A stretch of 64,000 bases of DNA from Hysterangium stoloniferum (Eukaryota; Basidiomycota; Agaricomycetes; Hysterangiales; Hysterangiaceae): positions 62,001 to 126,000 of the forward strand of contig WHVD01000206.1 of NCBI GenBank assembly GCA_015178975.1, read 5' to 3'. The translations under genes and the position numbers were made by a program. The notes under the pieces were generated by a model. It was not told where the DNA came from, made no database searches, and saw nothing but the letters and a program-made list of their open reading frames with translations. This document shows positions 23,040 through 34,534 of this stretch, one piece after another (the stretch's first letter is position 1; each line of letters opens with the position of its first letter).

Positions 23040-23047
23040 TTTTTATA
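23040..23047 (-). promoter_or_regulatory. TATA-like box upstream of the antisense ORFs
   Basis: TATAAAAA on the minus strand, 49-56 bp before the ATG at 22991, between the antisense ORFs and the right LTR. Position and sequence suit a promoter for an antisense transcript; not proven. Confidence 0.4.
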
Positions 23048-23175
23048 CTCAGAATAACAGCCGAAACTCTCACCTCCATATTTGCGCAAATTTCACGACA
23101 CATAACAATCAGCCGTCGCTTCAAACACTCAGTACCTAATCGCCTCTATGGGATTTCGGCCTAACAGGGGGGTAC

Positions 23176-23759
23176 TGTTACGACCCGTTCCCGGATGTTT
23201 CAATATCCGACTTCCGGTCTCCCATTCCCGACTTCCGATCTCCCACTTTCAATATCCGATATCCGACTACGGAACATCATAGTTACCGTATCATCCGCGT
23301 TCTTCGTTTGTTCCGCATTTGGTAATTTGTCCGTTGACAAGTATTCACTCGTTTGTTGTTGTATTCCCGTCTCGGAATATTGTCTTCCTAATATGTCTTA
23401 TTGTATTTCCGTTTTAAGAACACTTCCGTTTCCATCTTATTATGGTCTCAGTTTGTAGTACAATAACGAGTAGACTTATATTAGTTTCCGCGAATTTGTA
23501 CTTTACTTTAGATCTGATATTGACTTAGTTTCTTATTCCTCCTCCCGTCTTTCTGTACGCTCGATATTCGGAACTCTTCGGAACTCTGAATATCCATATC
23601 TTCCGTCGTTAGTTCACTTCCGAAATTAAGGACACTGAGCGTTTGCGTAGAGGCGCAGCACATAAGCTGAAGCCGACGTCCTGACCCTATCCACGAGTTT
23701 CCGACTTCCCGGTGACTTCCCGATAGTTCCGGAATAAGTTCCCGACACGGCACTTAACA
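23176..23759 (+). repeat. gypsy-1 right LTR (family B)
   Basis: 584 bp, same ends as the left LTR, followed by TSD TGATT. Six of the eight differences have the changed CpG in the left copy and two in this copy. Confidence 0.96.
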
Positions 23760-23764
23760 TGATT

Positions 23765-24116
23765 CAACATACCCAGAATATATAGGTGGTTTCACTTAAT
23801 AAAGACAGCTGTGGCATGAAAAATTTCTAATAATATTTTACATATTTTACATGGAAATAACTACATTACAATTTTAAAAAAACAAAGTACTAATAAAAGT
23901 ATTAGTAGGTATCTGTAAAAGGAAGGAAATTATATACAATGGAAATTATTAAATAAGTATGGGTTGTATAAAATGTAATATGGAGAATTGTTTCTTATGG
24001 TTGGTGGTTAACAATATAATAGTCTCAGAATAGATACTGCTATTTAAAGATGGAGTTTTGTAGCAATTTTGCTTTCATTAGTAAACATTTGATATTATAA
24101 TGATTACAGACAACCT
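23765..24116. other. AT-rich gap
   Basis: AT-rich, no recognised gene or element. Confidence 0.55.
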
Positions 24117-24355
24117 CCTAAGAGAAAAGAGCTAAGATGATTATAACATACCTCAGTCAATACGAAGGTGTACTTCAACTAAGGTATGAAGCTACAAATA
24201 ATGTACTTAAATATACTACTGTCAATGTGACTGTGTGACAGTTGCATACATGTCTAAGGTACCATGCTGCTTGGCATGGTCATGTAAACTTGATGTAGAC
24301 TTGGGTGCTACATGTAAGCTTGACATAGACTTGGGTGCTAGAGCCTATTTCAACA
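24117..24355 (-). repeat. copia-2-type LTR fragment
   Basis: Matches the right part of the LTR at 8631-8867, from CTAAGAGAAAAGAGC to GCCTATTTCAACA. A piece around ACTTGGGTGCTA is present twice in tandem. Orphan; no coding part beside it. Confidence 0.75.
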
Positions 24356-24756
24356 TGCACCCCTATGCAAATGCTCAGATGTCCTTAATTTCAGAGAACT
24401 GATAAGTATTGGAGAGCTGATGGATATTCAGAGTTTTGAAGAGTTCCAAATATGGAGTGCACAGAGAGAGGATGAATAAGCTAACTAAATTGATATCAGA
24501 TCTAAGCTGTAAGGACAAATGTGTGGAAACTAATATAGACTCTCTGGCCATTGTACTACAAATTTTGAGATCACAATAAGAACAGATTGGGATACAAGTT
24601 CTGAATTGGGAACATGATAAGCAAATACTGTACTTGTCAATGGACAAGTTACCAAATATGGAACAAGGGCAAAGCTCAGTATGTCTGGATATTAGTTGGT
24701 TTCCAGAGGTGGAGAATACATTGGAATATTGAAATATCTAGGAATGGATTGTAATA
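24356..24756 (-). repeat. Family B LTR fragment, old
   Basis: Reverse complement of part of the gypsy-1 LTR: ATGCAAATGCTCAGATGTCC at the left, GTCAATGGACAAGTTACC in the middle, ATTGAAATATCTAGGAATGG at the right. The left end of the LTR is missing. Nearly free of CpG, so old. Confidence 0.75.
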
Positions 24757-25935
24757 GTTTTTAGGCAGGGTAAGGGAAATGAATGTATTTTTGGAGGAGC
24801 CTTGGGTTTCAGGGTGAAGAGGAATATGACTTGGGAAAGTGACCATAGTTGAAATGGGAGAAGATAATAAGAAGTCGAATTTTGGGTGGAGTCCAGGCAT
24901 GGGCCCTAACACCCACCTTACTCCCAAAGCAATGCCTCCCTCCCCAACAACAAGACTGATGAACAAAAGAATAGACCGGGGTGTGTCACATATTTATCCT
25001 GAAAAAAAAAGTTATATAAAAGTTATAGTACCTAAAAATGATAATGTTATGTTTGCTTGTCCTAATGGTTCTGCCTAGTTAAATTAATTGATGTGTATTT
25101 GTTGAATATAAATTTTGAGAAATCTAATTTTTTTGCTCATGGTCCTTGACCTTCAACTACCACCAATAACAACACCATCTTGATACTTCTCTCATGGGTT
25201 CCTCTGATGAGGACTTGGATGTCCATGCCATGCAGGCGGAACTCTTTAAAGTGACAGAAGAAGGAATGGGAGGCCAAGGTGAGGCAGGAGGTGCAAGAGT
25301 CTCCCTACTCCCCAACAGGGGAGGGAATGAGGCAGCTGATGAGAATCAACTACAATATGAAGGGGTGGACAAGTCCCCATTTGTGATGAATATTCCACAG
25401 ATCCACCTAGGAAAATGTGGTTGAAAAAACAAGCATAAATTATGCTATCTGCACCATCAAAATAGTGTCAAAGTACCCCTAATGAATTCTGAAATGTAGG
25501 ACCAGTAATTCAAGTGACATGTAGAACGAGTCAAAGTAGGCGCGCCAGGTCCACCATGATGTAACCCACGCTCGTGCGTCAAGTCTGACATGGTGCATAT
25601 GAGCAGTTCCTGCCTATTGGCATGGCCGTTCCCACTGCCCTTTTTTTGAATTTTTGACTACCACGGTCTGATACAGGGGGTAAACACGTTATCTTTGAGA
25701 CAACTAGTGGCAAACATGGTTTGGTAAATAAGCTGTGCTGTAATTTTTAAAGACCTCAAAGACTGCGTCAGAAATCTTGGAACGCATCATGTGAAGATCT
25801 ATAGATTTTGATTAGCCTGCCCCTGGCAGTGCTTCCTGATAGTTGAGTGAATATAAAGACGTACAGGTCCCTAGTCAGCCTCTACATCACTCTAATATCT
25901 GTCCCGAAATGAAAAGGTACGTCGATATGTAACAG

Positions 25936-27063
25936 ATGATTTATTGTTATGACATTATTGAGGATTGTAGATTTCGCACGGCATTATCAAACAAGTCACC
26001 GAAAACACCGAAAACACAAGTCTTATCGAAAAGTCAAGAACACACAAGCGGGAGTTTCCACAAGCTAGTGGACGATGTGATGAGGCGCATTCTACTTGAG
26101 CTCGACACCACAGATTATTTAGCACTCACGCTGGTGTCGCGCCGAAGCAGTGCTTTGGCTACGCCATTCCTTTATCGAGAGATAAAGCTCATCCTTACTC
26201 CAGTCGGTAACAGTATTACTGTCGCCGATAAGCAACCTCTACAGAAGTCGCAGGCTCGTCTTCGTAAGACACTTACCACCCATCCAAGTTTATATCTACA
26301 TATCCAAAGCTTTGGATGGTCCCTGGGACACAAAGAGTCATTGCTTCCGCTCATGCATTGTGTGGCAGCAATGTCCAACCTTCGGAGAATCGAGCTCGTC
26401 AAGCCATATAATGGCCAGGAAATCGAGGCTCGTGAAGATTTCCTAAAATTCGTCCGTATTCTTCCCAAATGTAGGCAAGTTCTGTTGGAAGGAAACATAC
26501 TGGCAGAGGCCGCCCGATCATTGATTCATCCCGCCCAGCTCAGAGAACTATCTCTTGACTGCATGCCATCGCTGACGACCCCGCTACTTAGACGCCTCAG
26601 TAGTGGTGGTCAACTTGAATTTTCTAATCTCACATCCATCACTTTGAGATTCCCCGGAGGACATATGATGCTTCACCCGGCCATCATAAATATTCTGACT
26701 GTATGGAAAGGAGTTATTTTGTCTCTAAGAAATGTTTTGGAAGACATTACGCTTGGGGCAAGACTGACTCGAAAGGGCATAGCAGAGGAATGGAATATGG
26801 TCTCTCAACCACCTAAAGATGACTTCCTACGTGTTATCCTCCCAATATTCATGTCGCACAGATTCCCTCGTCTGGTATCCCTTACATTAGAGGGGTTTCC
26901 TAACTTAATCACGGTGGACACGTCAGATCCGTGGTATGCATGCTTGGAGGTGATATTTATCACAGTGCCGTCCTTGATGATCACTTCCCCTCCCAAACCT
27001 TCGGAACATCTCTGGAAATGGGCGTTCGATAATAAGGCAAAGGACTTATGGGCCGGCATGTGA
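25936..27063 (+). CDS. F-box protein with leucine-rich-type C-terminus, copy 2
   Basis: 375 codons. The F-box lies at residues 44-82 (LVDDVMRRILLELD, then LTLVSRRSSALATPFLYREI). The remainder has repeated hydrophobic and leucine positions like degenerate LRRs (LRRIELVKPY, QLRELSLDCMPSL, FSNLTSITLRFPGG), typical of the substrate-binding side of F-box proteins in SCF ubiquitin ligases. The start is an ATG at 25936 with no in-frame stop before it in the shared region; the F-box would also be kept if translation began at the later ATG (VMRRI). Likely the more complete of the two copies. An unspliced single-exon form is assumed. Confidence 0.8.
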   Translation: MIYCYDIIEDCRFRTALSNKSPKTPKTQVLSKSQEHTSGSFHKLVDDVMRRILLELDTTDYLALTLVSRRSSALATPFLYREIKLILTPVGNSITVADKQPLQKSQARLRKTLTTHPSLYLHIQSFGWSLGHKESLLPLMHCVAAMSNLRRIELVKPYNGQEIEAREDFLKFVRILPKCRQVLLEGNILAEAARSLIHPAQLRELSLDCMPSLTTPLLRRLSSGGQLEFSNLTSITLRFPGGHMMLHPAIINILTVWKGVILSLRNVLEDITLGARLTRKGIAEEWNMVSQPPKDDFLRVILPIFMSHRFPRLVSLTLEGFPNLITVDTSDPWYACLEVIFITVPSLMITSPPKPSEHLWKWAFDNKAKDLWAGM

Positions 27064-27159
27064 TAAATGATGGAGACCTTTTATATATGATGGACTTCAA
27101 CTTCCTATGCTTAGTTGCATACTTGAAACCTCTGAATGTATATATTACATCATGTTAAA

Positions 27160-28399
27160 TAGTGATTGGCAAAGCCCGGCCCCCTGAAAGCCCCGGCTTG
27201 GGCTTGGCCTTGACGGCTTGGGTTGCCAATATCTCAGGCCGGGCTTTAAGAGACGGCCTGGGCTGGGCTCAGCCGGGCGGGTAAAAACGGTACAAGATGG
27301 CATTTGGAAACTTGTAGTCTACTAATAAAATCAAATAAACTTCTCAAAAATATTATCAATTTATATTAGGGCAACATCCTTTCAAGCTGCATCATTCACA
27401 TAAATTTCCTCTTCATCAGATGATAGCTCAACTTCAAGCAATGCAGCCTCTGAATCCCCGCTAGCCAAAATCCCCCGCTGTAAACACGGGTACTCCTGCG
27501 GCTGTTGTCCCCACTGACTTTGATAATCCTGCGTCTGCTGGGTTTCAAAGTGGATTGACTGAGGACGTGAGCAATGTGTCGTCAAATGGTTTCATTGAAA
27601 CTTAGGGTTTAGCGTTTAGTTCAAGAATGGTCGCGTCTTTCCTTATATTTTTGGTTTCCTGGTGCTTAGCCCAGGCTCTCATAATCCTATGCAGTGGCGA
27701 GGTAAGCAGTACTATTACATTTCGAAGTAAAATATTATTGGCATACTCTGCGAGAGCTGCTGTTTCAAGGTTTTCAAGGTAGGCTATGTGTAATCCCGTC
27801 GTCAATTGGGATCACTGGCGGTCACATGAGTTGACAGGACCACGGTTTATTGTCCAGAACAAGAACAGGATACAGGCAGATGCAGCGTACGGTAAGGTAA
27901 GAGAAAGGAAAACTACCTAGGCTTATATATGCTGTGATCACGTGCTAAAACAAAAGGAGTGGCACAAAAGAGTGAAACAAAAGGAGAATGCGTAAGACTG
28001 GGGCACCAGGCTTACACTATGTTTCAACAAATCCTTTGATCCCATTTCGGCGGTAGGCGCATCAGCTGGTACGGGGCATGTGGATGAGGATGTTGGATTT
28101 TGGGAATCTGATATGCGAGCAGCAAGAAGCACGGACCATACGCCTATATTAGTAAGCAGTTACTAGACGTATACATATAAGGACGATACATGTATTGTAG
28201 CCCTTATCCGTTTGTAACGAGACTCACTTCGTATTCCAACAGAGGATTCACCCACTAAACTTGGGGGAAGTTGTCTCAATTCAATATTATTTGGTTCACG
28301 GAACACTTGGTTCATTGTGCACAAGGGGACTGGAAAAGAAATTGAACGGTCGCTTACTCAGCCCGCCCACGGCCTGAGGCAGGGCCTTGCCAATCACTA
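27160..28399. mobile_element. hAT-type DNA transposon, non-autonomous, 1240 bp
   Basis: Ends TAGTGATTGGCAAAGCCCGG and, on the other strand, TAGTGATTGGCAAGGCCCTG: an inverted repeat of about 21 bp with two mismatches, then GC-rich sequence. An exact 8-bp target duplication ATGTTAAA flanks it (27152-27159 and 28400-28407), the hAT hallmark, and copy 1 of the duplicated segment shows the unfilled site at 1860-1867. Internal ORFs (minus, 27382-27585 and 27602-27805) are short and show no hAT dimerisation motif, so it probably relies on transposase from elsewhere. Confidence 0.9.
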
Positions 28400-28720
28400 A
28401 TGTTAAATTTTATTATATTACACTGAGAAACGTCTTTGAAGTTCCTCTTGTGGCCGGGTTAAGTTTTCTAAGTGTTCAAGGTCAAGGATGGGCTTCGCAC
28501 ATTCACGAAAATAAACATTATTCATGGCATCAAAATGTTGAAGATTACAGTAATTCACGTTTCACATCAGCTCTACATACATCTCATGACCAGAAAAAGC
28601 CATTTGAATACACAACAAAGCTATGTATTGGTGTTTTTCACAGAATATACATCTTGTAACAAACTATCCTACACAAATGTCCATAGGAGTTCGAATTAAA
28701 ATGGGCGAGATCTCCCGTCG

Positions 28721-29943
28721 TTAAACCGGCATTCCCGGATCGTTCACGGGCCTGAGAAGGATAGTGGGAGAGAAAGCATTAAGGGTCAAAAGTGCCAAAA
28801 CGATGGGAGTAGCATCCAACGTATTGAAATAGACTTGCGTCCTAAGTATGGGTCCCTTAAATCCATCAGCTAGCTCTGCTGTTCGATAGACAGATCTAAA
28901 TATATTTTTTAGCATGGTATATAACCTAGGATCAACATTTGCTTACCTGATAAGCACAAGGATGGTGGATATGCTTAAACCAATGATCATGAGATGAACA
29001 TTGTGTGGCACGCGATTGTCATTATTTGATTTCCGTGTTTGTTCGATATCCACAGCCTGAGACATGTGGCTCTTCTTGATGAGAGGTTTATTACGGTACA
29101 CACGGATGATAAATTCGACACCCAGAGCCATGTAGAACAGTAGAGTGACTATAAGAGGGGTAAGCGACGTAGACATAGGTAGAAGACAGATTACGGTAAA
29201 GACAGCAAACGAAACATACTTAGTTGAAGTATAATTCCGACGAGCATAATTTTTGAGCCTAAATGCACTGCAGAATCTGACGTTCCAGATGCAATTCCAC
29301 CACCTCCGGATTGAACGAGCAGGCACAGAACATCGGCAGTGATAAATATCTTGAGATCTGAGGATATTAGTGAGACGATACGTAAATGGAGGATATATAA
29401 AACGTAATAACACACAAGTCTTTGGCGCTATACGACTGTACTGCTCCCCCATAATATTGATGAGCTTTCCAAGTATGTTGTACATGGCCGCAGTGAGGAA
29501 GACGGGTGCAAATATTGTTGATACTATTCTGTGGCTATTCGTCAGCTGGGATCGACTAAGCCATATGCCGATACAAACTGGATTGTAAAGGCGTTTTGAT
29601 TAACGGGATTCTGACTACTCCAGTATCTCCCACTCCAACCGATCAATTCACCAATTCCGCAAAGAACTATTGTAGGGAGAATCCAAAACATACGCGATCT
29701 AAGGAAGACAGACTGCCATACATGCGCGACTTTAATGGAAAGTTGATTATATTTTCTCCTTGTAAGGAAAGATAACGTACTAGTTGTAGCGCCGAAGAGG
29801 ATGAGGAAGGTGAGACATATCCAATTCGTTGGAATATACCCATAAAAAGTGGTCGAAGTAACAATATCAGAGTTATCGGCGGACGAGTCTATGTAGGTTC
29901 GTTACTCGAGAACACTGCTGAAAGAAGATTGCTTACTTGACAT
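28721..29943 (-). CDS. RTA1-family seven-helix membrane protein (spliced, 314 aa)
   Basis: CDS complement(join(28721..28895, 28947..29148, 29220..29357, 29416..29528, 29579..29888, 29937..29943)); the six exons add up to 945 bp with consistent phases and GT-AG introns of about 44-71 bp. The product matches the RTA1-like family (lipid-translocating exporter type, plasma membrane): FYGYIPTNW, IGELIGWSGRYWS, FAPVFLTAAMYNILGK, DVLCLLVQSGGGGIAS, VYRTAELADG. Hydrophobic segments recur along the chain as expected for seven helices. Family members are linked to resistance to 7-aminocholesterol and sphingolipid precursors in yeast; the substrate here is unknown. The 7-bp first exon is the least certain part; the start could instead lie further upstream. 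Confidence 0.88.
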
Positions 29944-30103
29944 AACCAAAAAAGAAAAAAGAGATGTTGAAGCTATAGATTAAAATGCAATTAGATTTCT
30001 GAAGAACCTCGGAGACGTTGCCCACTATTTAAGTCAGGTCAGGTGGTAGCATCCAGTGCGATAACATCAATGCAGTGCAGTATGCTTGCCGCTGTGAGAT
30101 TAA

Positions 30104-31560
30104 TCACTGCGTCCCGGCGGGGAAGGCAACGCTCGACGCAGTAGCCCATCCAGAATTGTGATGATCGCAGTGCCTCATCCCGGCGCGAGTAGTAGTACCT
30201 GTCTGATGCGGAGCACACCAGCCATCCGGATAACTGCTAAGGTCGGTAAAGTCACACAATTTATCATAGTCTACATATCCTTCAGTCAACCTTGAATTCA
30301 GTACTCCATAAGTGATTACTATCATTCAAGTAAATCTGGCTTCGCCGATCATGGCCGAGGTTTACTCAAATTTGGGATGCATTGGCTGCACATCTTGTTC
30401 TACCTGCTTGTATATTAGATGGCTCCCACGCTATCGCCACAGGTCACGGCCGTTGTCCGCAGCCATTACGTTTTCACTAAGCGTCACACTAGACAAACTG
30501 CACGGATCAATCTACGAGATTGATTTACTGGAGGTGAAATCCGTTAAAACATGTTCTATCACCCTCAATGTACTACAAACGGCTTGTGCCCTAATCCCCG
30601 CAGCCTGTGCTTCCGTCAAAGAAGCCATTCCACGTTCCGTCGAAAACGCCCAGTTCACCAATGTGCATTATAAATTTGACCAATATCATAGCGCATTGGC
30701 CTATCCATGTAAACTGACAATACTAGAGCTTTGCAGATGCCGTCCCGCGATGTTTCGTCATCTCAAAAGCTGTACTACTTTGCAAACACGATTAGATTTT
30801 TTTTCCTATTTAAAATAATGCAAGCTTTGAAATATAGGCTAAGATACAGTACTTAATCAAATTCAAGGCACACTACCCCCACCCGATCATACCTAAATAG
30901 ACCCCTGGTTACACCGTCAGCAAAAGTTGAAATATTTTCAGCTTCAGTAAGACAGATGATTTCGAATGTCACTTTAGATGCGGACTGATTAACATATGGA
31001 ATCTCTAAGGGGAAGAAATGTGACAGAATTGTGGTATGAGTATAAAGTTTTGTCCCAAATCCAATTTGAGGGGCTAAATTTCAAATCCGATGCCTGATAG
31101 CAATGGTGACCAATGTGTTATTTTCGGGAACCGATGTGCACTGATTAGCGAGGACAGTATTGATTTTAGCTATGCTTTAGAATTAGGCCGTTCTTCCCTG
31201 ACGGCGGTCATCAACTGTGCGATGATTATCGGTGGTAGCGGTGAAATACAAGCATACCTCGATTGGTCTCATTGTGATGATACTGTTAGAAATGAGGGGT
31301 TCATATCACTCCAATTCATAGCTGCTAAACAATAATAGGGAATTTTCTCGTAATCTCGATACGTTATAGGTAACAGTTTCGACTGGAATAGGTGACTCAA
31401 GGTGGATCATTTTCCAGACCGTGAGTGGTCCGCAGCCCCTTGAACACGAATTAATACGAGAAGCATTAAATCCCATATTCTTAAAATTTTTGACATTATT
31501 CGAAAATGATTCAACCATTGCCTCCTTTTTCCGGGGCATGGAATGCATTCGGTAACATTA
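30104..31560. other. Gene island stretch with unassigned ORFs
   Basis: CpG-containing single-copy-looking sequence. The longest ORF, plus strand 30312-30818 (168 codons), has many cysteines and a helical C-terminal half but no family I recognise; short ORFs at 31090-31335 (+) and 31306-31548 (-) are also unassigned. Any may be exons of genes I cannot delimit, or chance. Confidence 0.35.
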
Positions 31561-33833
31561 TGCCCCGGCGCCACTATTGATTTCCTTTAGGAGGTGACAA
31601 TTCGACCTTAAAAAACGTGAATGACGTTCTGAAACTTGAGGTCGCCTTCCCTTAAGAAGGGATTAACTAGGCTACTCTTTATGCTAGTAGAAAGCAGAGT
31701 ACTACATACTAGGTAGCTACAATGGTGAATTATGGGGAGGTTTTGGGTTGTGTCGAGCTCATTTATATCTGGAGTGAGCATTGGGTTAGGGAACTTGAAA
31801 TGTTGTCCATTACAAGAGAATCGAAGGCACGAGTAACCACTCTCGTCGACTTGAAGAATACTGGAGGAAAAAAGGGATACTGTAACATGCTGGCAGGATA
31901 CTTGAGATGATATAGTAGCTTCTAGATTCAGCTACCTTGAGTTGCAATATCGTTGTGTATACGACATGTTATTGACCAATATTCGAGGGCCTAGCATTAT
32001 ATCCACATGTGTCAGAATTATTTTGGAAGAGCGTTTTACATGCCGTTAATTCACGCAACGAATGTCAATGTTCAACTGATAACGACTCCTTAGATTGTCG
32101 GCAAAAGATCTTCGCAGCTTAAATGGCTCTTGCACGTAAACTCTGGTCACCTCACGTACAGCTTTCAAAAAACGGACATCATCCACTGCAATATATTATT
32201 CCTGCTCTTCACCAGAACACTCGTAGTGGTCCTATGGGAAACTTGTCCCACTAAAATTAATCCTCCAAGGTCTCCCGTCCAACAGTTTGTCACGTTATTG
32301 AAGACTTCGGGATGCGATCACACCAGGGCAGTCTATTCTTCCTTATAGGTACCAAGGGGCATAAGACTCGTCAAAAATAATAGACCCCTGTTAAGTATTT
32401 GCAACTGCTTTAAACCACTTCTAGATCTTTGAAATACCTGCCGGTACCAACTACTACTGCTCCCAACTTTGGCTAATATTTCTTTGTGTCGTGAGGCTCA
32501 CACACCATGGCCCATGGCTAAGCTGAAAGGATTGTAGTTTATATTTTATTCAACTCTCTCTACTTCGTCAATAAGATGTTCAAAGGTGTTGTCTATCCGG
32601 GCCGCACAATATTCCAGATGATTGTTTTAGGGGGCAGAATTGGGTCTATTTGGGGTGAGTATAGGGAATTTGAATAATTTAGTAGTTTGTTTATGATGAA
32701 ATGTTGATGTTGTCAAGGTTACGTTGTCTGGTTGACTCAGTCGCTTATTTCGTGCTGCCTTCTACTTTGCGCAACACCGGAGTGGCCCTGTATTTAGCTT
32801 GGGCTGCAATGTCGAAGGGTGGTTTTTTTTTCGCTTTCCTTCATACAAATATCTTTTTCTTTTGACAACTCATTTTACTCTATGAAAGCGCCCCTCGTCC
32901 TCTTATCCTTGCCAAGTTATACCTCTGAAAATTATCCTTTACTTTGAATCATCAAACCTACCTCAGTGAGCCAGTGGAGATATCGGCGAAGTTCACCAGT
33001 GCCGCCTCAATACTCATGATGCGTTATTGGCATGGATTCAGGGGACACATGATGTCAATCTTTAATTTGTAAAATAAGACTTGCTTCAGCTCCGAGTTCG
33101 GCCAGGTAGTACAGATAGGTACAATTGTTCGTATAGAAATGGAATTTAACACCATCCATATTTTCTATATAGGAAGCGGTTAATATTCTTTTTATCTGAT
33201 CTTATTTGACGTGTCTTGAGGATTCGCATACCCTTACCAGCCTTTGCAGTAAAACATTCATACTCAAACGGCTGTGTTAGAACTTCCAACGAGCTCATAT
33301 TCAGAGCTATAAAATAAGTAAGCATGTGCCATCAAGATGGTGATGTCAGGTCCCTAGCCGTCTCCTCTGACTGTGTAAGGCTGTCAGTATCAACCTCACT
33401 CGGTCAACACGGACAGGACTAAGTTTTCTTTATTTTTAAATATCAGTAGGATACAAGGTGAATGCGAGGTTCCCTAGGGAAGAGTGGGGAAAGGATTAAT
33501 GGTCGAAGAGAACATTGATTCGATCACTATAAGAATATGGGTTTTTATATAGTCAGGTGGGACAACAAAGAACCACATGATCAGGCACAAGGCCGCTACT
33601 TAACAATCAAGTGGCGGAACAATGAGTGGTTGATGGGAGAGGTTGGTGATGACGTATGTGGTAAGGTGGCCAGGCTTACAGACTGCGTGTTAATCCGATT
33701 GGAGAACTCTTTTGGATTCAGCTAATGCATCGGTACTAAGCAGTGATTGCCGCCGATTGCTTCACTATATAATGTCCAGTTTGTATCATATACTGGTACA
33801 ATTCAGGTGTCTACAACCTACTTACCCTCTGCA
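31561..33833. other. Intergenic stretch, nothing recognised
   Basis: No domain, RNA gene, element end or repeat was recognised in this 2.3 kb. CpG is present and the sequence does not match the repeats elsewhere in the window. Confidence 0.5.
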
Positions 33834-34129
33834 ATGCAAACCCGCGCTGTCTTCCTCCTCTTTGCTAGCACATTGGTCATCTTTACACATGGTAGCTGCC
33901 TTGCCATAAGAGAGTGTGTCCCTCCTCAGGTGTCTTGTCCTGATCCAAACTCTTGCAGTGGCATTGGTTGCTGTGGTAAGTCATTATGGATAGACTACAT
34001 CATTACAATGGTCTTTTAAGAGACTGACTGGCTTCGTATATTCTAGACCCGATCATTTGCAATTGCCCCCTTGAACCTCCTGGTGTTACGATCACGCCTA
34101 ATCCCACTACAGGAGTGTGCAACTGTTGA
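33834..34129 (+). CDS. Small secreted cysteine-rich protein (spliced, 74 aa)
   Basis: CDS join(33834..33975, 34047..34129): 225 bp, 74 codons plus stop, one 71-bp intron (GTAAGT...TTCTAG, with a CTGAC branch-like site). Residues 1-20 are a clear signal peptide (hydrophobic AVFLLFASTLVIF). Cysteines fall at 22, 28, 35, 41, 46, 47, 52, 54, 72 and 74, so up to ten in a mature chain of about 50 residues, with a CC pair and C-x-C pairs, suggesting a disulfide-knotted secreted peptide. It does not have the eight-cysteine hydrophobin spacing. Small secreted proteins of this type are common in plant-associated fungi, but no role can be assigned. An in-frame ATG at 33747 would add 29 residues and bury the signal peptide, so I prefer 33834. 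Confidence 0.7.
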
Positions 34130-34534
34130 TTTTACAGGTAAATATTTGTTGCTCAACTTGAAGAAAAATGCTTGCTCATGCGGCTATGGATAGGATATCG
34201 ATTGACAATTACTTTATTGCTGGTGTAATACTCTTTATAACTCAGTAATATTATGGCAACGGTCAGTTTATGTGGCGCTTGCAAAGAAAGTAAAGTGAAG
34301 GAGAGAGAATTATCTCTTCAGACCATTATCCTTATTTTGCATGTTTTCGTTCGGAAGCGGGGAGTAAATTCGACAGAGTAAGAATATCAACCAATCGATA
34401 TTTTTGCCCAACATTATAATAAATATTCAAAGTTGCCATGCTGATTCGTAAGTACATAGTAAGAAAAAGAATTTTTTCAAATTAATGAACCTCGATCTGA
34501 AAGTGAGATGTTATCACCACAACGCAACAATACC

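Larger units (their letters stand above)
16222..23759 (+). mobile_element. Ty3/Gypsy chromodomain retrotransposon, nearly whole (gypsy-1)
   Basis: 7538 bp with two 584-bp LTRs, exact 5-bp target duplication TGATT (16217-16221 and 23760-23764), gag, a pol with all expected domains and a C-terminal chromodomain, and a polypurine tract AGGGGGG (23166-23172) just before the right LTR. It looks nearly whole, with at most one or two breaks. By my comparison the LTRs differ at eight sites (about 1.4 percent), all CpG against TpG or CpA, so it is young. Two further ORFs lie antisense between pol and the right LTR. Gag and pol lie in different frames, as in many Ty3 elements. Confidence 0.96.
25203..28705. 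repeat. Duplicated F-box segment, copy 2 (with hAT insertion)
   Basis: Matches 1-2039 and 8089-8229. The short ORF just inside its left edge (from 25194, MGSSDEDLDVHAMQAELF) has a disrupted counterpart at the left edge of the window; I do not recognise it. The hAT-type element at 27160-28399 is absent from copy 1. Confidence 0.88.

Noticed and set aside
29990-30310. Possible promoter or RNA gene upstream of RTA1 gene
   Set aside because: No specific motif could be supported beyond ordinary upstream sequence.
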